DNA of 47,085 nucleotides from Anaerolineae bacterium (GTDB lineage: Bacteria > Chloroflexota > Anaerolineae > Aggregatilineales > Phototrophicaceae): NCBI GenBank assembly GCA_019912965.1, contig JAIOHM010000081.1, positions 1-47,085 on the forward strand, given 5' to 3'. The notes under the pieces are model-generated. The model was not told the origin of the DNA. It worked only from the letters and a program-made list of their open reading frames with translations, and did no database searches. This document shows, piece by piece, positions 1-6,229 of this stretch (within the stretch, counting starts at the first letter, position 1; every line of letters starts with the position of its first letter). Position numbers and translations under genes: made by a program.

Positions 1-86
1 TTGCAGGCTTCGCTGACATTGCCCAGGCGCTCGGCGAGTTTCAGCAAGCCCAATTTCGTGGCGATAATCTTCTGCTCGTTGTTCAT
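1..86 (-). CDS. IS481-type transposase/integrase, 5' fragment (cut by window edge)
   Basis: Only the first 28 or so codons are in the window, reading leftward from an ATG at 84-86. The translation begins MNNEQKIIATKLGLLKLAER and continues LGNVSEAC, which I recognise as the N-terminal helix-turn-helix lead-in of IS481-like integrase-core transposases. A GGAG Shine-Dalgarno lies about 6 nt upstream (GGAGTGTCACGATG on the minus strand). The stretch at about 122-145 upstream of the gene probably contains the element's terminus, but with the other end outside the window the inverted repeat cannot be confirmed. Whether the gene is intact beyond the edge is unknown. Confidence 0.7.
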   Translation of the reverse strand, partial: MNNEQKIIATKLGLLKLAERLGNVSEAC

Positions 87-159
87 CGTGACACTCCATT
101 CTCCTCTTGAGTTTACTCAGAGTGTCAGATTAAGTCTCATCTAGTTCAGTTATAGCAAA

Positions 160-191
160 ACAAAAACCAGCAGCAAGACTGCTGCTGGTTT
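160..191 (-). terminator. Intrinsic terminator of the WYL regulator
   Basis: A perfect 12-bp inverted repeat, AAACCAGCAGCA (164-175) and TGCTGCTGGTTT (180-191), encloses a 4-nt loop. On the minus strand it is followed by a T-rich run. It lies about 75 nt past the stop of the minus-strand WYL regulator, so it probably ends that transcript and separates it from the insertion sequence. Confidence 0.8.
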
Positions 192-265
192 CGTCAGAAC
201 GGAATGTTCGCTTACCGTCCTAAGCTGCAGCTGATAAAACCCTTAACTCTTCATTCCAATCTGAT

Positions 266-1234
266 CTACTGAAGTGAAAAGCTTGCCACGATCTGCTGAG
301 CTTGTAGAAATACCGCTTCGCGCAGTACATCCGGCTCGATGATCTCCGCATCCGTCCCCAGTCCCAATACCAGCATCCGTGCTTCCTCAAGGGAACTGAG
401 CCGCACATCGACCATCAGCACCGCCCCATCAGGACTGGTGTCGCGGATCGTGTATCGCTCTGATGTATATACCTTCAGGAATTGCAGTCTGGCGGCGGTA
501 AGCCGCAGCGTGAACGCGAAATAGGGCATATTGTCGACGAACGCGTTGGCGTGGATGTGCCAATACTGCGCCAGATGGAATGCGGGGTCACGTTCAAAAT
601 GCTCATCCATCGTCGCAACTGCAATAAACCGCGACACACGATAAGTCCGCAGTTCGCCATCGCGTCGAGCGATGACATACCATACACTCGCTTTAGCGAC
701 CAAACCATAGGGTTCCAGAATACGCTCGACAACTTCCCCATCACCGCGTTCATAGCACACCTGAACGCGATAATCGTCAAACACCGCCGCTTTGAGCGTT
801 TCCAAATACGGCAGCGTTTCGCCTCTCTGCCACCACCACGCTGAGTCAAGATGAATGCGCTGCTGCATCCGTTCTGCTTCCTGACGGTGTAATGATGGCA
901 GTGCCGCGAATAATTTGAGCAGTGTAGCTTCTGCCGCCTGACCCAGACCAATATCCTGTAACGGACCGGGGCGGGTGGAGACAAACAGAGCGCGAACCTC
1001 GGCTTCCTTCAATCCGGTTAGCGAAACCCGATAATGTTCATCCAGATACACGCCGCCACCATGTCCCGCCTCTGCATGGACAGGCACGCCGGCAATGCTC
1101 AGCGCTTCAATGTCGCGCAGGATAGTGCGCCGCGACACCTCCAGCGTTTCCGACAGCGCAAGCGTCGTTGTTTTCCCCTGTGTTTGAAGGATGAGCATGA
1201 TGGACAGCAGACGGTCTGCGCGCATTGTCACCAC
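266..1234 (-). CDS. YafY-type HTH/WYL-domain transcriptional regulator
   Basis: This 322-aa protein starts with a DeoR-like helix-turn-helix (about residues 5-60: RADRLLSIMLILQ, then VSRRTILRDIEAL) and continues into a WYL ligand-sensing domain (about 135-230) that carries WYVIARRDGELRTYRVSRF. A C-terminal WCX-like extension follows. Such proteins are usually repressors or activators that sense a small ligand through the WYL domain. The gene is divergent from a VOC protein, and a perfect TGACA-type palindrome sits between them, so control of that neighbour and of itself is likely. The start could be the ATG at 1232-1234 or the one three codons in (MRADRLL); the latter is closer to family practice. 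Confidence 0.88.
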   Translation of the reverse strand: MVTMRADRLLSIMLILQTQGKTTTLALSETLEVSRRTILRDIEALSIAGVPVHAEAGHGGGVYLDEHYRVSLTGLKEAEVRALFVSTRPGPLQDIGLGQAAEATLLKLFAALPSLHRQEAERMQQRIHLDSAWWWQRGETLPYLETLKAAVFDDYRVQVCYERGDGEVVERILEPYGLVAKASVWYVIARRDGELRTYRVSRFIAVATMDEHFERDPAFHLAQYWHIHANAFVDNMPYFAFTLRLTAARLQFLKVYTSERYTIRDTSPDGAVLMVDVRLSSLEEARMLVLGLGTDAEIIEPDVLREAVFLQAQQIVASFSLQ

Positions 1235-1257
1235 CTAATTTGCCAACGCATATTTTT

Positions 1258-1276
1258 GGTGACAGCAGATGTCACC
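1258..1276. promoter_or_regulatory. Palindromic operator candidate for the WYL regulator
   Basis: GGTGACA (1258-1264) and TGTCACC (1270-1276) form a perfect 7-bp dyad with a 5-nt spacer. A third TGTCACC copy overlaps the start codons of the WYL gene at 1226-1232. The dyad lies in the divergent intergenic region between the regulator and the VOC gene. Binding by the WYL protein is inferred from position; the extra half-site over the start suggests autorepression. Confidence 0.55.
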
Positions 1277-1331
1277 AGATCAATTCTATGCTCATGGTGT
1301 CGAACGATTCAACTCAAGGAGTATAGCCATC

Positions 1332-1703
1332 ATGAACAAAGTATTTTCGTGGATCGAGATTCCGGTGCAGGACATTGAGCGTGCCGCCAGGTTCTATGGA
1401 CAATTGTTAAACCGGGAAGTGACCATCACCGATGCGCCGCCGCGCCGGATGGCGACGTTGTACTTCGAGCCGAATGAAGTCGGTGGATCACTGTTACAGT
1501 CGCCGGGCGTAGAGCCGGGTAATCAGGGAGCACATGTGTATTTAAATGCTGGATGCGGCAGTGATTTAGAAGCAATGATCGAGCGCGTGCGTTCATTGGG
1601 CGCTGAGATCATCATTCCAGCGACCCCAATGGACGATGTTGGACGCTTCGCATCGTTCAAGGATATGGAAGGCAATATTCTGTCGCTGTTTGCGGAGAAC
1701 TGA
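1332..1703 (+). CDS. VOC family (glyoxalase/bleomycin-resistance-like) protein
   Basis: A 123-aa single-domain vicinal-oxygen-chelate fold protein. It begins MNKVFSWIEIPVQDIERAAR, the usual first beta-alpha unit, and ends DMEGNILSLFAEN, where the Glu of EGN is the usual C-terminal metal ligand. The family includes glyoxalases, dioxygenases and antibiotic-binding proteins, and no substrate can be assigned here. The ATG at 1332 is chosen because AAGGAG (1316-1321) precedes it with good spacing; a longer in-frame reading from 1269 would run through the operator region and looks wrong. It is divergent from the WYL regulator and probably under its control. Confidence 0.85.
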   Translation: MNKVFSWIEIPVQDIERAARFYGQLLNREVTITDAPPRRMATLYFEPNEVGGSLLQSPGVEPGNQGAHVYLNAGCGSDLEAMIERVRSLGAEIIIPATPMDDVGRFASFKDMEGNILSLFAEN

Positions 1704-1749
1704 TATCCGACCGCAGCTCAGAAGTTGATTTATCAAATCAGTTTCAAAG

Positions 1750-1785
1750 AAAACCAGCGAGGTCAACTTTGCTGGTTTTCTTTTA
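1750..1785 (+). terminator. Intrinsic terminator after the VOC gene
   Basis: AAAACCAGC (1750-1758) pairs with GCTGGTTTT (1771-1779) and is followed by CTTTT. It lies about 45 nt after the VOC stop codon and before the AraC promoter, in the right place to isolate the two units. Confidence 0.75.
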
Positions 1786-1824
1786 CCCAACACTGCTCTC
1801 CCCCACCCACACCACTGACATTCA

Positions 1825-1852
1825 TGATCAAACTCGCGCTAACTGTTATAAT
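1825..1852 (+). promoter_or_regulatory. Possible promoter of the AraC regulator
   Basis: A perfect TATAAT (-10) is at 1847-1852, about 46 nt upstream of the GTG start. The best -35 match, TGATCA at 1825-1830 with 16-bp spacing, is weak, so only the -10 is convincing. Confidence 0.4.
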
Positions 1853-1897
1853 ATAGTCAGAACAACAGTGCGCAACAGATGTATGGAGTTGAACTAG

Positions 1898-2779
1898 GTG
1901 CAGACACCCCACTATGAGCAGGTTCGCCCACCACCCGCCCTTTCCAACATAATCGAGTGTTTCTGGCGTTTGCTCTTGCCACTCGTGGTAGCGCCGGACG
2001 AAATAATCTCGGCAGAAGGACGGGCGGAGATTCTCTTTCAATTTGATGGACAGTCACAAATACTTCCACATGATGCAGATCTGCCTTTCGACTGTGCGTC
2101 GAGTTGGTTGATGCGCCCATTTGCACACGCTCTGCATGTCAGACAAATCGGTGTAACTAGTTCAGCCATGATCGGCGTTCGATTTACCCCCGGTGGTTGG
2201 GCAACTTTTCACCATACTGATACAACTGATAACCAATCATACTCCTTCATGCCCCTCAGCGATTTTTATAACCCAAGTGATGTGCGTCTGCTGGAGGAAC
2301 AGCTTTACAGTGCGCTTGTAACACCCCAATGGGCATATCCACTCATCACATTTTTTGTGAATCGCAAAATCGAACAAACCCACTTTGATCGGATTACTTA
2401 CGCGGCCAAGCAGTTAGCACAGCAGCAGGTGAGCGTCCCAGTCCTCGCACATGAAGTCAACTTAAGCGACCGCCAGTTTGGACGTGTTTTTCGACAAATC
2501 ATCGGTTTATCACCGAAGCAGTTTTCACGCATCGCGCGCTTGAATCGCGTCCTCAAATCGCCAGATTACAACATCTACGGCATGACGTTGGAGCAGTTAG
2601 CCCTCAAGCACGGATACCACGACCCGTCACATCTGATTCGTGAATTTCAGGAATTAGTCGGGATGTCCCCGGTCGAGTATTTTTCCGGCGACCATGACTT
2701 GATCGAACAGAAATTTCGAGAAGATGACCGATTTTTACAATGGGAACCCGATACGATGAGTATGTTATCCACAAAATGA
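1898..2779 (+). CDS. AraC family transcriptional regulator
   Basis: A 293-aa protein with an N-terminal sensing domain of the DUF6597 kind (YEQVRPPPALSNIIECFWR) and a C-terminal double helix-turn-helix (about residues 165-265). The second motif reads LALKHGYHDPSHLIREFQEL, followed by the AraC signature GMSPVEYF. It should be a DNA-binding activator or repressor acting in the cytoplasm. The start is a GTG at 1898 with GGAG about 10 nt upstream; no in-frame ATG fits better. The stop overlaps an ATG of the downstream VOC reading frame (ATGA at 2776-2779), so the two genes are translationally close and probably co-transcribed. Confidence 0.88.
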   Translation: MQTPHYEQVRPPPALSNIIECFWRLLLPLVVAPDEIISAEGRAEILFQFDGQSQILPHDADLPFDCASSWLMRPFAHALHVRQIGVTSSAMIGVRFTPGGWATFHHTDTTDNQSYSFMPLSDFYNPSDVRLLEEQLYSALVTPQWAYPLITFFVNRKIEQTHFDRITYAAKQLAQQQVSVPVLAHEVNLSDRQFGRVFRQIIGLSPKQFSRIARLNRVLKSPDYNIYGMTLEQLALKHGYHDPSHLIREFQELVGMSPVEYFSGDHDLIEQKFREDDRFLQWEPDTMSMLSTK

Positions 2780-2793
2780 AAGGGAACATACGT

Positions 2794-3168
2794 ATGCATC
2801 TTCAACATCTCGATCTTATCGGAATGCCCGTGACCGATCAAAAAGCCTCGCTCGAATTTTACACGCAAAAGCTCGGCTTCGAGGAGCGCGTGAATATGGA
2901 GCACTTCGAAATACAAGGTATTCGCTGGATTGAACTGGTTCCGCCCGGTGCATCCACCGCTATTGTCCTCTCAACATGGGAGGGCGACAAAAGCCCTGGA
3001 ACCCTTGTCTTGGTCACCACCGACATCGAAGCCGATTATGCCGAATTGCAGGCCAAAGGCCTTAACCTCCCGCTGTTGGATCATCAACCGTGGGGCATCT
3101 CAACCCTGATTACCGATCCCGACGGCAATAAACTGCTCCTACAGCAGAACATTGACATGGCAGAATAG
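2794..3168 (+). CDS. VOC family protein (glyoxalase-like)
   Basis: A 124-aa vicinal-oxygen-chelate protein. It opens MHLQHLDLIGMPVTDQKASL, continues into FYTQKLGFEE, and ends with TLITDPDGNKLLLQQN, the usual closing beta strand with the DPDGN turn. The start at 2794 is chosen because AAAGGGA (2779-2785) precedes it by 8 nt; an alternative ATG at 2776 overlaps the AraC stop. The operon with an AraC regulator suggests an inducible detoxification or resistance role, but the substrate is unknown. Confidence 0.85.
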   Translation: MHLQHLDLIGMPVTDQKASLEFYTQKLGFEERVNMEHFEIQGIRWIELVPPGASTAIVLSTWEGDKSPGTLVLVTTDIEADYAELQAKGLNLPLLDHQPWGISTLITDPDGNKLLLQQNIDMAE

Positions 3169-3258
3169 CTAAGAATCTAACCATCGTCATTCACCGCAGG
3201 AAATTTCGTCCGACCGCTATGCTCATGCTTCACGCTGGCGGTCAGACGAAATACAATT

Positions 3259-3957
3259 TCATGACTTTTGAAGACACGTAGATAATCTTCGAACCATTTG
3301 CCCCCTTATATCAAGCTGACCACCCAAATCACTCAGCCATTTTGAAAGCTTTTTACCACCAAATCGGTTTTCAAAGCCTGAGTCTAACTCACGCAGTTTT
3401 TTACCTACCAGTCCACAATGTACCCAACCTTCTTTGCCACAAGGATTTGAATCCAGTGCACGAAATAGAAGTGCTTTAAATTCTTGTAGCCGAGTTTGCT
3501 CAAGCTGGATGAGTGCTTCTTCTAAGCGTTCAATGTAATGGAAAGCATCGCAGGAATCTCGTAAGTGAGTTGACGTTTGTCCTTTGTTGCCAATACCAAC
3601 TACTTTTCGACCCTTATGTTTTATTCGCTCACATAATAATCTAAAGTCGCCATCACCAGAAGCAATGATAAATATGTCTGCGGCATCTGCACCTAGGATT
3701 TCACCGGCTTCAATCATCATTTGTTTATCTGTGGTATCTTTTGCAACCCGATCAACCTGTATGCACTCAATATTGAGATTACACACATCATCATAAGCAG
3801 CAGACAGGGGAGATTTCTTCCAGTCCCCGTAGGCACGGCTTATTTCCAGATTACCGTAGTAATCAGAAATTTTCAGGATTTGTTCTAACTGGCTTAACTG
3901 GATGTTATCAGCGTCAATCAGCAGTGCGACACGGTGGGAAGTGGGAATATTAATTAT
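3259..3957 (-). CDS. NYN-domain ribonuclease-like protein with C-terminal OST-HTH; start codon missing or non-canonical
   Basis: The reading frame encodes an N-terminal NYN (PIN-like) nuclease domain. The first acidic motif is LLIDADN (Asp at 3913-3915), the second is IIASGDGDFRLL, and a C-terminal OST-HTH/LOTUS-like segment reads GWVHCGLVGKKLRELDSGF. This LabA/DUF88 architecture is normally about 230-260 aa and binds or cuts RNA. No ATG, GTG or TTG occurs between the upstream stop (3985-3987) and the essential first Asp. The first usable GTG is at 3784-3786, which would delete half the active site. An AAGG (3966-3969) sits 8 nt before an ATA codon (3955-3957), so the start may be a mutated ATG or a rare ATA/ATT initiator. 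I used 3957 as the best guess. Confidence 0.7.
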   Translation of the reverse strand: MINIPTSHRVALLIDADNIQLSQLEQILKISDYYGNLEISRAYGDWKKSPLSAAYDDVCNLNIECIQVDRVAKDTTDKQMMIEAGEILGADAADIFIIASGDGDFRLLCERIKHKGRKVVGIGNKGQTSTHLRDSCDAFHYIERLEEALIQLEQTRLQEFKALLFRALDSNPCGKEGWVHCGLVGKKLRELDSGFENRFGGKKLSKWLSDLGGQLDIRGQMVRRLSTCLQKS

Positions 3958-3980
3958 GGATGCTACCTTATAGCAAATGT

Positions 3981-4000
3981 TTGACTATATTTGACTATAT
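3981..4000. repeat. Perfect 10-bp tandem duplication
   Basis: TTGACTATAT occurs twice in direct succession (3981-3990 and 3991-4000), just upstream of the NYN reading frame. It may be a small replication slip that altered the 5' region of that gene, or part of its promoter (TATAGT repeats on the minus strand). Confidence 0.8.
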
Positions 4001-4031
4001 AAGAGGAAATGAGTTTCATGCAGCCTGTGTC

Positions 4032-4268
4032 GCCACAGCCTTTCGCTGTGGCATTTGGATTAAGTGGAGGCTCCTGCCTATGCACTTAATCACGCACGTC
4101 TCGTATCCAGTTATTCGTCAAGCTATTTTCAACAAAATAGCTCCACTTGCTTTTAGCGAATCCACACCCATTGTGAGGATGAATCAGAACTCCATTGGTT
4201 CTGATTGCCAAGTGTCTCCGGCGTTACACGCACATTGAGTTTGCAAATGCATTGGTATTTTGCATTGC
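4032..4268. other. Cluster of six consecutive hairpins, function unknown
   Basis: Six inverted repeats follow one another with short gaps. They are GCCACAGC/GCTGTGGC (4032-4052), ATTAAGTG/CACTTAAT with an inner AGGC/GCCT stem (4059-4090), AGCTATTTT/AAAATAGCT (4121-4142), CACA/TGTG (4163-4175), AATCAGAAC/GTTCTGATT (4182-4206) and GCAaATGCA/TGCATTGC (4243-4268). No convincing protein occupies the stretch between the NYN gene and the MerR gene (about 3985-4426). A 23-codon frame (4018-4089, start behind AGAGGA at 4002-4007) overlaps the first two hairpins. It could be a structured RNA or the structured end of a mobile element; I cannot assign a family. Confidence 0.5.
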
Positions 4269-4426
4269 TTTCACAGACTAAATAAAAAATAGCACACAAA
4301 AACTTAAGTTGTCAACTAATGCTGCAAAATTGATGCTCACGTACTGTCTCAGTCAGAGAGAATTGGGGTTAGCTGATGAGGAATATCCCATAAGCATAAA
4401 TGAGGTGAGGGCTTAAATCATACCTC

Positions 4427-4828
4427 CTACCCACCCATAGCTTCAGGCTCAGCCACGCCCTCATCGAGTATGCCCTGATAAAACTCAATCTTGTAGCGAA
4501 TCAGCTTCAGATGTTCTTCGAGCATCTCAATATGCGCTTCGGCCTGCTGTTGCAGATCGCGCAGCATCTCAACCCGTTCTGGCAAGGTAACATCCCCTTG
4601 ACGTTGGAGTTCTGCATATGCCTGCATTTGATGAATCGGCATACCCGTCGCCCGCAGTTTGATAAGGAAACCAATCCATCCGATATCATCCTGAGAATAC
4701 TGACGATGGGTATTCTCCCCGCGATCAATCGGATGAATAAGCCCGATCCGTTCATAATAACGAAGCGTATGCGCGCTTAAACCCGTAGCATCTACCACTT
4801 GTTGGATGTTAAATTCGCCAGAACTCAT
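4427..4828 (-). CDS. MerR family transcriptional regulator
   Basis: A 133-aa regulator. The winged helix-turn-helix (about residues 5-70) contains FNIQQVVDATGLSAHTLRYY followed by ERIGLI, the MerR signature. A long dimerisation coiled coil (about 85-125) and a short C-terminal tail without a metal-binding Cys cluster follow, so it resembles the aldehyde/organic-stress AdhR-like branch, not a metal sensor. It lies 180 nt downstream of an aldo/keto reductase on the same strand and probably regulates it. The ATG at 4828 (MSSGEF) is preferred over one three codons upstream. Confidence 0.87.
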   Translation of the reverse strand: MSSGEFNIQQVVDATGLSAHTLRYYERIGLIHPIDRGENTHRQYSQDDIGWIGFLIKLRATGMPIHQMQAYAELQRQGDVTLPERVEMLRDLQQQAEAHIEMLEEHLKLIRYKIEFYQGILDEGVAEPEAMGG

Positions 4829-4845
4829 ACCCCTCAAATCCGTTT

Positions 4846-4868
4846 TCTATAACGGTACCCTAATTATA
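4846..4868. promoter_or_regulatory. MerR operator candidate
   Basis: CTATAA (4846-4851) and TTATAG (4863-4868) form a dyad just upstream of the MerR start. It includes TAACGGTA (4849-4856), and the same 8-mer recurs inverted (TACCGTTA, 6013-6020) in the promoter region of the aldo/keto reductase. The shared word suggests one regulator for both, but no binding site has been shown. Confidence 0.4.
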
Positions 4869-5008
4869 GATCACTCACCACCGCCCACATACACATTTAC
4901 ACCCATCAGTTTTACGGATGATCCACATAGAATGCGCCTAAAGTACGGGCGAACTAAGCGCAGCGCATGTCCGCCATTGAAAGAACAATGTGCTAAATTT
5001 GTTTTGGT

Positions 5009-5989
5009 TTATCCATTCGCAGGCACACCCAGCAGTTCATCCATTTGGCGCATCTGCTCCGGCTTGAGCGGGCCAAACGCCATCGCCCCCGCATTTTCGG
5101 AAACCTGTGCAACCGTGCGAATCCCCGGAATCGGAATAGCGATGTCACTGCGTCCCCAAATCCAGGCCAATGCCCCTTGTGTTAAGGTGCGACCATCGCT
5201 GGTGAGAATTTCGCGCAGTGCCTCAAGATGTTTCAGCGCAGGCACAAAAAACGTCTCATGTGACCACGGATCACGGCGAACATCATTTTCGGCAAAAACT
5301 GTATTTGTGCTGTATTTGCCCGTCAATGCGCCTCGTGCCAATGGACTCCGGTTCACGCTCGCCATGTTGAGCTGTTTGCACAAAGCCAACATTTCCGCTG
5401 CATCCTTGACCACATTCAGATCATGTTGAATAGCCGCACAGTGTTCACCTTCCGCAAACACCCGCGCCGATTCCACCGAGTCGGTACTCCATCCATACCA
5501 CCGAATTTTTCCTTCTTGAACCAGTGTTTCGAGGGCATCGCGCAAAGCCACCGCCGACTCGATAGGATAATCCCATACATGAAGCTGAAACAGATCAATG
5601 TAATCCATATTCAGCCGCCGCAAACTCGCCTCACAATCCGCCCGTAAATGCGTAATAACATCAGCCGCATCCGTATAGCGGATAGCCAACTTAGCCTTTT
5701 CATCGACATTAAAGCCGAACTTGGTCGCAATAACAACCTTGTCGCGCTGACCCGCGAGGGCTTTACCGACAATATGTTCGCTGTGTCCTGTGCCATAAGT
5801 TGCAGCCGTATCGAAGAAATTGATGCCGCTGTCGAAGGCATGTTGAACTGCCCGAATCGACTCGGCATCATCCACCTCGCCCCACCCGGCCTGTATAGCA
5901 ATGAACTGCCAGACGCCGCCGATTGCCCAACACCCCATCCCTAAAGGAGAAACCGGAATGCCGGAACGTCCTAAAACGCGCTTATCCAT
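5009..5989 (-). CDS. Aldo/keto reductase
   Basis: A 326-aa NADPH-dependent TIM-barrel oxidoreductase. The catalytic tetrad is visible: Asp and Tyr in NFFDTAATYG, Lys in IATKFGF and His in FQLHVWD. The C-terminal cofactor loop reads IPIPGIRTVAQVSEN. Family members reduce aldehydes and ketones to alcohols in the cytoplasm. A strong AAGAGGAG ribosome site precedes the ATG by about 7 nt. Further upstream on the minus strand, TTGTGA and TATAGA with 17-bp spacing form a plausible promoter, and the TAACGGTA word shared with the MerR gene straddles its -10. Induction by an electrophilic aldehyde through the MerR protein is a reasonable inference. Confidence 0.9.
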   Translation of the reverse strand: MDKRVLGRSGIPVSPLGMGCWAIGGVWQFIAIQAGWGEVDDAESIRAVQHAFDSGINFFDTAATYGTGHSEHIVGKALAGQRDKVVIATKFGFNVDEKAKLAIRYTDAADVITHLRADCEASLRRLNMDYIDLFQLHVWDYPIESAVALRDALETLVQEGKIRWYGWSTDSVESARVFAEGEHCAAIQHDLNVVKDAAEMLALCKQLNMASVNRSPLARGALTGKYSTNTVFAENDVRRDPWSHETFFVPALKHLEALREILTSDGRTLTQGALAWIWGRSDIAIPIPGIRTVAQVSENAGAMAFGPLKPEQMRQMDELLGVPANG

Positions 5990-6195
5990 TTGCTGCTCCT
6001 CTTGAAAATCTATACCGTTAGTGATGTTTATTCACAAACAGCAGTCTACAAGTTAGAGCGCGCTCGAAGTCAAGGACTGCATCATGAAAAGTTTTAATAA
6101 ATAAGGGATTGGGACTGACGAAACCGCTTCCCAATCGTCACAAAGCCAAAATCTTTTATGGGTCTCGCACTATTCGTGATGTTTTGAAGAAACTT

Positions 6196-6223
6196 TTTAC
6201 ATTTTGGGCACGTGTTTTATAAT
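6196..6223 (+). promoter_or_regulatory. Promoter of the MalT-like activator, predicting a leaderless mRNA
   Basis: TTTACA (6196-6201) and a perfect TATAAT (6218-6223) are separated by 16 bp. Transcription should begin about 7 nt downstream, which is the ATG itself at 6230. No Shine-Dalgarno is present in between. A GATTGGG/CCCAATC inverted repeat further upstream (6107-6136) could be a regulator site. Confidence 0.65.
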
Positions 6224-6229
6224 TAATCC

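Noticed and set aside
4032..4268. Hairpin cluster considered as a CRISPR array or attC-type site
   Set aside because: The stems have different sequences and spacing, with no repeated unit, so neither fits.
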